Shown piece by piece: positions 35,749-44,427 of a stretch of 64,000 nt of DNA. The notes under the pieces were generated by a model, which did no database searches, was not told where the DNA came from, and was given only the letters and a program-made list of their open reading frames with translations. How positions within the stretch are numbered: position 1 is the first letter of the stretch; the number at the start of each line of letters is the position of its first letter. Both the position numbers and the translations under genes were made by a program. Source of the DNA: Shinella sp. XGS7 (lineage in GTDB: Bacteria; Pseudomonadota; Gammaproteobacteria; Burkholderiales; Burkholderiaceae_C). The stretch lies in assembly GCF_020535565.1 (NCBI RefSeq), contig NZ_CP084758.1:461501-525500 (forward strand). Direction: 5' to 3'.

Positions 35749-35829
35749 GCTTGGCGCGAGATGCGCCCGTCCGGGCGCAGGGCGCGCACCACCCCCGCCT
35801 GAGGGGCCGCAGCACACCGGGTCGCGGGG

Positions 35830-35857
35830 TTGTTGCGTCCCTTGAAGCCGGGACAAT
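35830..35857 (+). promoter_or_regulatory. Candidate promoter for the degenerate response regulator
   Basis: TTGTTG (35830-35835) and GACAAT (35852-35857) are 16 bases apart, giving a leader of about 20 bases before the ATG at 35884. Confidence 0.4.
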
Positions 35858-35883
35858 CAGCCGGCTTCCCGCCCGCTGACCGC

Positions 35884-36594
35884 ATGCCTTCCGTCTTCCT
35901 GCTCCGCCGTACCCGCCCCGCGCTGTTGAGTGCGCAACGCGCCCTCTTTGCCGCCGCGGAGCAGGGCCGGGCCGATCGCTGGAGCTGCGTGGGCGCCAGC
36001 GACCGCCTCCACGAGGCCCTGCCCCGCATCGCCGAGCTCGCGCCCGAGGTGCTGGCCTGCGATCTGCGCCTGGCCGATGGCCATGTGATGGCCCTGCTGC
36101 AACGCCTGCCCGCGCGGCCGCGGCCGCGCCTGCTGCTGATCAGCACCCTGGCGGACGATCCCCTGCTGTTTGAAGGTCTGGCCGGCGGGGCCCAGGGCTA
36201 CTGGCTGGACCCGGGCGCCAGCACCGGCCTGGCCGAGGCCCTGCGCGACTGCGCGGCCGGTCAGGCCCGCATGTCACCCGCCCTGGCGCGCCAGACCCTG
36301 CAGGCCCTGGGCCTGCCGCGCAGCGAGCTGCAGCTGGCCCACAATGTCGCGGCCTCGCAAGACCTGGCCCCGGCCGCCGCCGGCCAGCTCAAGGGCCCGG
36401 CGCGCAGCGAGCAGCATCTGCTGACCCTGGTGGCGCAGGGCTTGCTGATCGAGGAGATCGCCCAGCGCTGGCAGCTGGAGGTGGCCGAGATCGGCCGTCG
36501 CCTGGCGGCGATCTACGCCGTGCTGCAGCGCCGCCGCGCGGCGGCGCTCGAGCGGCCTCAGGCGGCGGGCGGTGCGCTGTCGATGAAGCTCTGA
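35884..36594 (+). CDS. Degenerate NarL/FixJ-type response regulator
   Basis: 236 residues. The receiver-like part (1 to about 125) keeps the Asp region (EVLACDLRLADGHVM) and helix pattern. It lacks the acidic pair after strand 1 (VFLLRRTRP instead) and the conserved Lys (GYWLDPGAST where K is expected), so normal phosphorylation is doubtful. The C-terminal part (LLTLVAQGLLIEEIAQRWQL, VAEIGRRLAAIYAVLQRRR) is a LuxR-type helix-turn-helix with a changed recognition helix. It may work as a phosphorylation-independent regulator. The 3' end overlaps the convergent glutathione transferase gene by 37 bases. Confidence 0.7.
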   Translation: MPSVFLLRRTRPALLSAQRALFAAAEQGRADRWSCVGASDRLHEALPRIAELAPEVLACDLRLADGHVMALLQRLPARPRPRLLLISTLADDPLLFEGLAGGAQGYWLDPGASTGLAEALRDCAAGQARMSPALARQTLQALGLPRSELQLAHNVAASQDLAPAAAGQLKGPARSEQHLLTLVAQGLLIEEIAQRWQLEVAEIGRRLAAIYAVLQRRRAAALERPQAAGGALSMKL

Positions 36595-37187
36595 CGCGTG
36601 GCCAGCTTGTCCAGCAGGCGGGTCAGGTTCGGATAGGGCGTGCGCCAGTCGATGGACGGAAAGCGGAAGTCCAGATAGCCCAGGGCGCAGCCCACGGCAA
36701 TATCGGCCAGGGTGAAGTGATTGCCCGAGCACCAGGGCTTCTCGCCCAGGCCCTGGCTCATGGCCTTGAGCGCGGCATGCAGCTTGCCCATCTGACGATC
36801 CACCCAGGCCGCGCTGCGCTGCTCGGCCGTGCGGCCGGCCCAGGTCTGCTCCAGGCGGGCGGCGATGGCGGCGTCCATCAGGCCATCGGCCAGGGCTTCC
36901 CAGGTGCGCACCTCAGTGCGCTCGCGGCCGCGCTCGGGAATGAGCTTGCCCACGGGGGAGAGCGTGTCCACGTACTCGCAGATCACGCGCGAGTCGAACA
37001 CCGCCCCGGTGATGGAGTCCTGGCCTTCCATCACCAGGCAGGGCACCTTGCCCAGGGGGTTCATCTTGAGGATGTTGTCATTGCCCCAGACGTCTTCGAG
37101 CACGAACTGGTAGTCGAGCTTCTTCTCCGCCATCACGATGCGGACCTTGCGGACGTAGGGGCTGGCGAGTGAACCGATGAGCTTCAT
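36558..37187 (-). CDS. Glutathione S-transferase-like protein
   Basis: 209 residues from the ATG at 37187. The thioredoxin-like N-terminal domain (MKLIGSLASPYVRKVRIVMA, Ser in the active-site region) has NPLGKVPCLV for the glutathione-binding cis-Pro and DSRVICEYVD. The helical C-terminal domain carries FTLADIAVGCALGYLD. The layout is that of beta/YfcF-like bacterial GSTs, cytoplasmic conjugating or peroxidase enzymes. Substrate unknown. It overlaps the convergent response regulator gene by 37 bases at its 3' end. Confidence 0.9.
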   Translation of the reverse strand: MKLIGSLASPYVRKVRIVMAEKKLDYQFVLEDVWGNDNILKMNPLGKVPCLVMEGQDSITGAVFDSRVICEYVDTLSPVGKLIPERGRERTEVRTWEALADGLMDAAIAARLEQTWAGRTAEQRSAAWVDRQMGKLHAALKAMSQGLGEKPWCSGNHFTLADIAVGCALGYLDFRFPSIDWRTPYPNLTRLLDKLATRQSFIDSAPPAA

Positions 37188-37383
37188 GTAGAGATGGTGC
37201 GGGACTTTGGGTCCTGTTGCCAAAGATTCTAGCGAAGCAGCTGTTGCGCAACGGGCTGGACAAACCGACCTGTCTGCGGCAGGCACACCTCCCTCTTCAG
37301 GGGTCCTTGTGCGCACAAACTCCGGGCCCCAGACTGCCGCCGCGGCACAGCGCGCCCGCCAGAAGGCGCGTCACGAGGCCGCA

Positions 37384-38550
37384 ATGACCCTGTTCGGGAG
37401 GACCGCCTTGCAAGACACATCCCTGTTCGGCCTCAGCAGCCAGAACCCCGCCCGCTATTTCCGCGTGCAGTTCAGCGGCTCGGGTAGCGAGTACCTGCGC
37501 ATCTGGATCGTCAACCTGCTGCTGACGGTGCTGACCCTGGGCCTGTACCTGCCCTTCGCCAAGGCGCGCCGCCTGCGCTATTTCTACAGCAACACCCTGA
37601 TCGACGGCCAGGCCCTGAGCTTCCACGGCAAGCCCTGGACCATGTTCCGTGGCTATGTGCTGCTGATGCTGCTGATGGGCTGCTACGCCGTGGCGGGCCG
37701 CTTCTCGCCCCTGGCGGGCGGCCTGGCCTTCCTGATCCTGGGCGCGATCTGGCCGGCCCTGTGGCGCGCCAGCCTGCAGTTCCGCCTGGCCAACACCAGC
37801 TGGCGTGGCCTGCGCCTGCGCTTCGAGGGCGGGCTGGCGGGTGCCTACCTGGCCATGGCACCCAGCTATGTGCCGGTGCTGCTGATGGTGCTGGCCGGCA
37901 GCCTCTGGCCCGAGGCCCTGCAGGAGGGCAGCAAGGCCGAGTTCGGTCCGGGCCATGTGCTGGTGCTGCTGGCCTTCGCCCTGGGCGTTCTGCTGCTGCC
38001 CCTGAGCCTGGCCCTGATCAAGCGCTACCAGCATGGCCACTACGCCATGGCCGCCCAGCGCACCCGGCTGCTGGCCGGCCCGCGCGAGTTCTACCTGCTG
38101 GGCTTCAAGCTGCTGGGCCTGCTGCTGCTCTATATCGCCGCCTTCGTGGGCCTGGCGGCGATCAGCTTCAGCCTCAAGAGCATGGTGCTCTTCGTGCTGC
38201 TGGCCCTGGGCTTCTACCTGGGCCTGGCCCTGCTGCTGGGTGCCTTCTTCAGCGCCCGCCTGCAGAACCTGGTGTGGAACCGCACCCGCAGCGAGGAGCT
38301 GCGCTTTGACAGCGATCTGAGCGCCCGCGCCCTGGCCTGGCTGAGCCTGAAGAACTGGCTGTTCACCCTGCTCACCCTGGGCCTGTACCGGCCCTTTGCC
38401 GCGGTCAACACCGCCCGGCTGCGCCTGGAAGCCATGCGTCTGCGCGTACAGGGCGAGCTGGATGGCTGGGTGGCCGAGCAGAGCCTGCAGCAGCCCGATG
38501 CCGCGGGCGAGGCCGCCGGCGACTTCTTCGGCATCGATATGGGTCTGTGA
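37384..38550 (+). CDS. yjgN: YjgN-family (DUF898) membrane protein
   Basis: 388 residues. DUF898 begins at YFRVQFSGSGSEYLRIWIVN and has repeated hydrophobic segments. The sequence TLGLYLPFAKARRLRYFYSN appears early and TLGLYRPFAAVNTARLR late, marking an internal duplication. In many proteobacteria this protein is encoded with an M48 protease, as here: the stop shares a base with the next ATG (TGATG). Function unknown; envelope quality control with the protease is inferred. The ATG at 37384 was chosen; a TTG at 37408 would shorten it by eight codons. Confidence 0.85.
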   Translation: MTLFGRTALQDTSLFGLSSQNPARYFRVQFSGSGSEYLRIWIVNLLLTVLTLGLYLPFAKARRLRYFYSNTLIDGQALSFHGKPWTMFRGYVLLMLLMGCYAVAGRFSPLAGGLAFLILGAIWPALWRASLQFRLANTSWRGLRLRFEGGLAGAYLAMAPSYVPVLLMVLAGSLWPEALQEGSKAEFGPGHVLVLLAFALGVLLLPLSLALIKRYQHGHYAMAAQRTRLLAGPREFYLLGFKLLGLLLLYIAAFVGLAAISFSLKSMVLFVLLALGFYLGLALLLGAFFSARLQNLVWNRTRSEELRFDSDLSARALAWLSLKNWLFTLLTLGLYRPFAAVNTARLRLEAMRLRVQGELDGWVAEQSLQQPDAAGEAAGDFFGIDMGL

Positions 38551-39608
38551 TGCCGGACCTGCCGGCCGCCCCCCGCCCCAGGCTGCGCCTGCAGTACTTC
38601 GACGGCCGCCATGCCTCGGCCCAGCAGGCCGAGATCTGGCGCGAGGGCCGTGAGTTGCTGCTGCTGACCGGTGACGGGCGTCAGCAGCGCTATGCCCTGC
38701 GCCAGGTGCAATGGCCCGAACGCCAGCGCCATGGCCAGCGCCAGGTCTTGCTGCCGGACGGTGGTGTGCTCAGCTGCGCCGAGGCCGCCGACTGGGATGA
38801 CTGGTCCCGGGCCGCCGGCCTGCGCGAGTCACTGGCCGTGCACTGGGCGCAGAGCTGGCGCCTCACGCTCACCGCCGGCCTGCTGCTGATGGGCCTGTTG
38901 ATCCTGCTGTGGTGGCAAGGCCTGCCCCTGGCCGCCCGCGCCATCACCGAACTCGTGCCCGCGCCGCTGGAGGCCCAGCTGGGCGAGCGCACCCTGCAAA
39001 GCCTGGACGGCCTGCTGCTCAAGCCCAGTGCCCTGCCCGCCGCCCGCCGGGCCGCCATCACCCAGGACTTTGCCGGCCTGGTGGCACGCGCCCGGGCGCG
39101 CGGTGAACCCTGGCCCGAGTACCAGCTGGTGTTCCGCCAGGCCGGCGACAAGCTGGGGCCCAATGCCCTGGCCCTGCCGGGCGGCACCCTGGTGCTGACC
39201 GACGCCCTGGCCGAGCTGCTGGCCGATCAGCCCGATGCCCTGGCCGGCGTGCTGGCCCATGAGCTGGGCCATGTGCGGGGTCGCCACGGGCTGCGCATGA
39301 CGGTGCAGGCCGGCCTGGCCAGCACCCTGGGTGCCCTGATGCTGGGCGACTTCTCGGGCGTGCTGGCCTCGGCCCCGGCCGTGCTCAGCAGCCAGGCCTA
39401 TTCGCGTGCGCTGGAACGCGAGGCCGATGCCGCCGCCCTGCACCTGCTGCGTGCCGATGGCCGCAAGCCGCGCGCCATGCTGGCCTTCTTCGATCGCATC
39501 GCACAGCAGCGTCAGGCGCGCAAGGCGGGTGAGCCCTCGGGCTGGGCCACAGCCATCGCCAGCCACCCGGACGACGCCGAGCGGCGGCGTTTCTTCGGCG
39601 GCGAGTGA
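38550..39608 (+). CDS. M48-family membrane metalloprotease
   Basis: 352 residues. A cytoplasmic N-terminal region of about 110 residues precedes one membrane segment (LTAGLLLMGLLILLWW). The M48 domain follows, with the zinc motif HELGHVRGRH (His237, Glu238, His241) and third ligand Glu in ALEREADAAALHLL (about 291). LPGGTLVLTDALAELL is the usual strand before it. HtpX/BepA relatives degrade misfolded envelope proteins. It is translationally coupled to yjgN, suggesting that the DUF898 protein is its partner or substrate adaptor. Confidence 0.87.
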   Translation: MPDLPAAPRPRLRLQYFDGRHASAQQAEIWREGRELLLLTGDGRQQRYALRQVQWPERQRHGQRQVLLPDGGVLSCAEAADWDDWSRAAGLRESLAVHWAQSWRLTLTAGLLLMGLLILLWWQGLPLAARAITELVPAPLEAQLGERTLQSLDGLLLKPSALPAARRAAITQDFAGLVARARARGEPWPEYQLVFRQAGDKLGPNALALPGGTLVLTDALAELLADQPDALAGVLAHELGHVRGRHGLRMTVQAGLASTLGALMLGDFSGVLASAPAVLSSQAYSRALEREADAAALHLLRADGRKPRAMLAFFDRIAQQRQARKAGEPSGWATAIASHPDDAERRRFFGGE

Positions 39609-39626
39609 GCGGCTAACGGGCCGGGC

Positions 39627-40898
39627 TCAGCGCGCCAGGGTCCAGTCCACCGTGGCCGGACGGCCGGGCAGGCTGAGCTGGGCGGTGGCGGGCGCGCAGC
39701 GGCTCAAGACCTGGCCCCCGCGCACCACCAGCAGGCGCTGGGCGCGCAGGCGCACGGCCTCCACCGGGTCGCGCGCCTGCAGCAGCACGAAGTCGGCCTT
39801 GCAGCCGGGCTCCAGGCCATAGCCCTCCAGGCCCAGGATGCGCGCGTTGTTGACCGTGACCGCGTCGAAGCAGGCCTTCATGCCGGCTTGCGAGGTCATC
39901 TGCGCCACATGCAGGCCCATGGCCGCCACCTCCAGCATGTCGCCGCTGCCCAGGGAGTACCAGGGGTCCATCACGCAGTCGTGGCCAAAGCCCACGTTCA
40001 CGCCCGCGGCCAGCAGCTCGGGCACGCGGGTCATGCCGCGGCGCTTGGGATAGCTGTCGTGCCGGCCCTGCAGGGTGATGTTGATGAGCGGGTTGGCCAC
40101 CGCATGCAGGCCGGCCTCGGCCATCAGCGGGATCAGCTTGGAGACGTAGTAGTTGTCCATGGAATGCATGGACGTGAGGTGGGAGCCGGTGACCCGGCCC
40201 TGCAGGCCCAGGCGCTGGGTTTCATAGGCCAGGGTCTCGACATGGCGGGACAGGGGGTCGTCGCTCTCGTCGCAATGCATGTCCACGCGCAGGCCGCGCT
40301 CGGCGGCCAGTTCGCACAGCAGGGTGACGCTGGCGGCCCCCTGATCAAAAGTGCGCTCGAAATGCGGGATGCCGCCCACCACGTCCACGCCCAGGTCCAG
40401 GGCGCGCTTGAGATTGTCCAGCGCGCCCGGGACGCGCAGCACGCCGTCCTGCGGGAAAGCCACCAGCTGCAGGTCGAGGTAGGGCTTCACGCGCTCGCGC
40501 ACATGCAGCAGGGCCTCCACCGCCAGCAGGCGCGGATCGCAGGTGTCGACATGGGTGCGGATGGCCAGAAGGCCCATCGAGACGGCCCAGTCGCAATAGG
40601 CGAGCGCCCGTTCCTTGACGGCCTCGTGCGTCAGCAGCGGCTTCAGTTCGCCCCAGAGCGCGATGCCTTCCAGTAGCGTGCCGGAGGCATTGATGCGCGG
40701 CAGGCCATAGGAGAGCGTCGCATCCATGTGGAAATGCGGATCGACGAAAGGCTGGCTGAGCAGCCAGCCGCCACCGTCGACGATCTCCACACCCTCGGGC
40801 GCGCTCAGATTGGGCCCGACCGCCGCGATGCGGCCGTCCTGCACCAGCAGGTCCTGGCCACGGCGGCCATCGGGCAGGCAGATATTGCGGATCAGCAT
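39627..40898 (-). CDS. codA: Cytosine-deaminase-like amidohydrolase
   Basis: 423 residues from the ATG at 40898. It has the metal-dependent hydrolase fold with VDPHFHMDATL (metal ligands HxH), the substrate region IRTHVDTCD, RVDMHCDESDDP (His and Glu), GSHLTSMHS and VGFGHDCVMDPWY (Asp). This set matches CodA, which deaminates cytosine to uracil, although related enzymes act on isoguanine or other bases. It is the last gene of an operon with a nucleoside/base uptake system, and its ATG shares a base with the stop of the permease gene. Codon use between about 40530 and 40765 differs from the rest of the gene (GTC, TAT, CCG, CTC). Confidence 0.85.
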   Translation of the reverse strand: MLIRNICLPDGRRGQDLLVQDGRIAAVGPNLSAPEGVEIVDGGGWLLSQPFVDPHFHMDATLSYGLPRINASGTLLEGIALWGELKPLLTHEAVKERALAYCDWAVSMGLLAIRTHVDTCDPRLLAVEALLHVRERVKPYLDLQLVAFPQDGVLRVPGALDNLKRALDLGVDVVGGIPHFERTFDQGAASVTLLCELAAERGLRVDMHCDESDDPLSRHVETLAYETQRLGLQGRVTGSHLTSMHSMDNYYVSKLIPLMAEAGLHAVANPLINITLQGRHDSYPKRRGMTRVPELLAAGVNVGFGHDCVMDPWYSLGSGDMLEVAAMGLHVAQMTSQAGMKACFDAVTVNNARILGLEGYGLEPGCKADFVLLQARDPVEAVRLRAQRLLVVRGGQVLSRCAPATAQLSLPGRPATVDWTLAR

Positions 40899-41830
40899 CA
40901 GCGTTCGCCTTTTCGGTAGGGCTTCATCAGCGCCTGGGGATAGGCCGCCTTGCGCGCCATCAGCACCAGGGCCGCGATGGACAGCAGATAGGGCAGCATC
41001 AGATAGAGCTGGTAGGGCAGCACGCCGGCGCCGCTGCTCTGCTGCAGGCGCAGCTGCAGCGCGTCGAAGAAGGCGAAGAGCAGGGCCCCCAGCAGGGCCT
41101 TGCCCGGACGCCAGGAGGCGAACACCACCAGGGCCACGCAGACCCAGCCGCGGCCGTTGACCATATTGAAGTAGAAGGCGTTGAAGGCCGCCAGCGTCAG
41201 GAAGGCGCCGGCCACGCCCATCAGGGCCGAGCCGGCCATGATGGCGCCGATGCGCAGGCGCGCCACCGAGAAGCCCTGCCCCTCCACCGCCGCCGGGCTC
41301 TCGCCCACCATGCGCACCGCCAGACCCAGGGGGGTGCGGTTCAGGCCCCAAGCCAGGACCGGCACCAGCAGCAGCGCCAGCAGGGTGATCGGGGTCTGGG
41401 CATTGAGCACCGGCATGGGCAGCCAGCTCTCCATGCTGGCAAAGGGCGTGATGGTGGGCGGGCTCTCCACCTTGGGAAAGCTCACACGGTAGGCATAGCT
41501 GGCCAGGCTGGTGGCCAGCAGGGTCAGCCCCAAGCCCGAGACATGCTGGGACAGGCTCAGCGACACGGTGAGCCAGCCATGCAGCAGGCCCAGCAGGGCG
41601 CCTACGCCGGCCGCCACCGCCACCCCGGTCCAGAGCCCACCGCCCTGGTAGACGGTGAGCCAGCCGGCAAAGGCCCCGGCCACCATGATGCCCTCGATGC
41701 CCAGGTTCAGCACTCCGGCGCGCTCGCACAGCAGCACGCCCAGGGTGCCCAGGATCAGGGGCGTGGCGATGCGCAGCACCGCGATCCAGAAAGCGCTGCC
41801 CGAGAGCAGGTCCAGCAGTTCAGCGCCCAT
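40898..41830 (-). CDS. ABC transporter permease, nucleoside/purine type (second permease)
   Basis: 310 residues, eight to ten membrane helices, branched-chain/ribose permease superfamily: LCERAGVLNLGIEGIMVAGA is the conserved motif, with GESPAAVEGQGFSVARLRIG as the cytoplasmic loop that meets the ATPase. It works with the neighbouring permease, ATPase and BMP protein to import nucleosides or bases. Its 5' end overlaps the upstream permease gene by 11 bases and its 3' end overlaps codA by one, so the whole group is one transcript. Confidence 0.9.
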   Translation of the reverse strand: MGAELLDLLSGSAFWIAVLRIATPLILGTLGVLLCERAGVLNLGIEGIMVAGAFAGWLTVYQGGGLWTGVAVAAGVGALLGLLHGWLTVSLSLSQHVSGLGLTLLATSLASYAYRVSFPKVESPPTITPFASMESWLPMPVLNAQTPITLLALLLVPVLAWGLNRTPLGLAVRMVGESPAAVEGQGFSVARLRIGAIMAGSALMGVAGAFLTLAAFNAFYFNMVNGRGWVCVALVVFASWRPGKALLGALLFAFFDALQLRLQQSSGAGVLPYQLYLMLPYLLSIAALVLMARKAAYPQALMKPYRKGER

Positions 41831-42893
41831 CGCGCCCCCAGCGAATCTTGTAGTTGACCAGCAGGCTGCAGGCCAGGGTGGCGATCAGCGCGGTGGCGAC
41901 GATCACATCGGCGATATAGGTGGGTACGCCCACGGCGCGACTCATGCTGTCGGCCCCCACCAGCAGGCCGGCCACGAAGACCGCGGCGGCCAGCACGCCC
42001 AGCGGATGCAGACCGGCCAGCATGGCGATCACGATGCCGCTGTAGCCATAGCCCGGGCTCATGTCCAGGGTCACATAGCCGGTGCGGCCCGCCACCTCGA
42101 TGGCGCCGGCCAGGCCGGCCAGGGCGCCCGAGATCAGGGCCACCTTGACCGTGACCCAGGCGATGGGCATGCCGGCAAAGGCCGCGGCCTGCGGACCGGC
42201 GCCCACGGCGCGGATCTCGAAGCCGGTGCTGCTGTGGCGGAACATCAGCGACAGCAGCAGGCCCGCGCCCAGGGCCCACAAGAGGCCGGTGTGCACGCGG
42301 CTGCGCTCGATCAGCTTGTCCAGCTGCAGGGCGTCCTGCAGGCCCACGCTCTGCGGCCAGCCCATGGCCAGCGGGTCCTTCATGGGACCGTCCAGCATCC
42401 AGGCCACGAAGAGCAGCACGATGAAGTTGAGCAGCAGGGTGGTGACCACCTCGTCCACGCCCAGGCGGCTCTTCATCAGGGCCGGGGCCAGCAGCAGCAG
42501 GGCGCCGGCCAGGGCGGCGGCGGCCATCATCAGGGGGAAGAGCAGCCAGGGCGAGAGTTCGAAGCCCGTGCCGCCGTGCAGGCCGCCCACCGCCACCGCG
42601 GCCAGGGCACCCAGATAGAGCTGGCCCTCGGCGCCGATGTTGTAGAGCCTGGCCTTGAAGGCCACGGCGGCCGCCAGGCCGGTCAGGATCAGGGGCGTGG
42701 CCCGGGTCAGGGTCTCGCTCCAGGCGAAGCGCGAGCCGAAGCCGCCCTCCAGCAGCAGGGCATAGGCCTGGCCCACCGGCGCCCCGGCCCAGGCCACCAG
42801 GCCGGAGCTCACCAGCAGGGTCAGGGCCAGGGCCAGCAGGGGCGCGCCCAGGCGCCAGGCCGTGGCGGGGCTGGCGCGTTTCTCAAGTCGCAT
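41820..42893 (-). CDS. ABC transporter permease, nucleoside/purine type (first permease)
   Basis: 357 residues with about ten membrane helices. KARLYNIGAEGQLYLGALAAV is the family motif and VGAGPQAAAFAGMPIAWVTV the coupling loop. MDGPMKDPLAMGWPQS-like sequence (LDGPMKDPLAMGWP) is the periplasmic loop typical of BmpA-linked permeases of the YufP/NupP type. It overlaps both neighbours by 11 bases. Confidence 0.9.
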   Translation of the reverse strand: MRLEKRASPATAWRLGAPLLALALTLLVSSGLVAWAGAPVGQAYALLLEGGFGSRFAWSETLTRATPLILTGLAAAVAFKARLYNIGAEGQLYLGALAAVAVGGLHGGTGFELSPWLLFPLMMAAAALAGALLLLAPALMKSRLGVDEVVTTLLLNFIVLLFVAWMLDGPMKDPLAMGWPQSVGLQDALQLDKLIERSRVHTGLLWALGAGLLLSLMFRHSSTGFEIRAVGAGPQAAAFAGMPIAWVTVKVALISGALAGLAGAIEVAGRTGYVTLDMSPGYGYSGIVIAMLAGLHPLGVLAAAVFVAGLLVGADSMSRAVGVPTYIADVIVATALIATLACSLLVNYKIRWGRDGR

Positions 42894-44427
42894 GGGCGGG
42901 CGCCTCGCTTCCAGTCATGGCCAGGCCGATGCTGGCCAGGCTCCAGTCGGCGCGCGGCCGGGCCGCGCTGAGATGGCCTTCGTGCATCACGGCGATGCGA
43001 TCGGCCAGGGTGAAAATTTCGTCCAGGTCTTCCGAGATCAGCAGCACGGCCGCCCCGGCCGCGCAGGCATCCAGCAGCAGCTGGTGCACATAGGCCACGG
43101 CGCCGATGTCCAGGCCCCAGGTGGGCTGGTTGGCCACGATCAGGCGCGGCGGCCGCGCCGGGTCGGCGCCGCTGAGCGCGCGGCCCAGGATCAGCTTCTG
43201 CATATTGCCGCCCGAGAGGCTGCGGGTCACGGTGTCCAGGCCCCGCCCTTCCAGACCGCGCACATCGAAGCGCTGCACCAGCTCCCGGGCATAGGCGCGC
43301 GCCCGGCCGCCACGGATCAGCTGGCCAAAAAAGCGCGTGAAGCGCGGGCTGCGGTACTGCTCCAGCAGGGCGTTCTCCCACAGGGCCAGATCGCCCACCA
43401 CGCCCGCGGCATGGCGGTCTTCGGGAATGCGGGCCACGCCGGCCTCGTTCCAGACGCGCGGGCGCGGCGGCAGGGCCTGGCCCAGCACCTCCAGGCTGCC
43501 GCCCTCCAGACCGTGCAGACCATGCAGCAGCTCGGCCAGGGCATGCTGGCCATTGCCGGCCACGCCGGCCACGGCCAGCACCTCGCCCGCGTGCAGGCTC
43601 AGGTCCACACCGCGCAGGCCCGGCTTGCCGGAGAGCCGGGCGCCGCGCAGGCGGCAGAGCTCGGGGCCGGGCGCGGGCGGGGCGTTGCGCCGCGGCGACT
43701 GCACCGCGCGGCCCACCATGGCCTCGGCCAGATCGGCTTTCGACAAGCCCGCCTCGTTCGGCAGCTCGGCCACCAGACGGCCGGCGCGCAGCACCGTGAC
43801 CCGGTCGGCGACCGCCGCCACCTCGTCGAGCTTGTGGCTGATGAAGATGACGGTCTTGCCCGCGGCCACCAGGGCCTTGAGCGAGCGGAACAGGGCCTCG
43901 CTCTCCTGGGGCGTGAGCACCGCGGTGGGCTCGTCCAGGATCAGGATGCGGGCGCCGCGCACCAGGGCCTTGAGGATCTCCACGCGCTGGCGTTCGCCCA
44001 CCGAGAGATCGGCCACCAGGGCCTCGGGGTCCACCTGCAGGCCGAAGCGCTGGGCCGTCTCCACCAGGCGCTGGCGCAGGGCGCGCCGGCGCGAGACGGG
44101 GCGCCACAGCGGCTCCAGGCCCAGGATCACGTTGTCCAGCACCGAGAGGCGCTCGGCCAGCGTGAAGTGCTGGTGCACCATGCCTATGCCCGCGGCCAGC
44201 GCGGCCCGGGGCTGGCCCGGCGGCAGGGGCTGGCCGAAGACCTCGATCTCGCCCGCATCGGCCCGGTAGTGGCCGAAGAGGATGGAGACCAGGGTGCTCT
44301 TGCCCGCCCCGTTCTCGCCCAGAAGCGCCAGCACCTGCCCGCGCTCCAGCATGAGCGAGATGCCGTCATTGGCCACCAGGGCGCCGAAGCGCTTGGTGAT
44401 GCCCTTGAGTTGCAGCGCCAGCGTCAC
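42883..44427 (-). CDS. ABC transporter ATP-binding protein, two-domain sugar/nucleoside type
   Basis: 514 residues with two ABC domains. The first has Walker A GENGAGKST (about residues 36-44), signature LSVGERQRVEILKAL and Walker B ILILDEPTAVL. The second has a degenerate Walker A (GVAGNGQHALAELL) and signature LSGGNMQKLILGRAL with LIVANQPTWGLD, as in RbsA/YufO proteins. It powers import through the two permeases. A GTG start follows the BMP stop directly. Confidence 0.9.
   Translation of the reverse strand: MTLALQLKGITKRFGALVANDGISLMLERGQVLALLGENGAGKSTLVSILFGHYRADAGEIEVFGQPLPPGQPRAALAAGIGMVHQHFTLAERLSVLDNVILGLEPLWRPVSRRRALRQRLVETAQRFGLQVDPEALVADLSVGERQRVEILKALVRGARILILDEPTAVLTPQESEALFRSLKALVAAGKTVIFISHKLDEVAAVADRVTVLRAGRLVAELPNEAGLSKADLAEAMVGRAVQSPRRNAPPAPGPELCRLRGARLSGKPGLRGVDLSLHAGEVLAVAGVAGNGQHALAELLHGLHGLEGGSLEVLGQALPPRPRVWNEAGVARIPEDRHAAGVVGDLALWENALLEQYRSPRFTRFFGQLIRGGRARAYARELVQRFDVRGLEGRGLDTVTRSLSGGNMQKLILGRALSGADPARPPRLIVANQPTWGLDIGAVAYVHQLLLDACAAGAAVLLISEDLDEIFTLADRIAVMHEGHLSAARPRADWSLASIGLAMTGSEAPAHAT

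Noticed and set aside
34230-36600. GlyGly-CTERM substrate near the rhombosortase
   Set aside because: No protein in the neighbourhood ends with a Gly-Gly, hydrophobic helix and basic tail.
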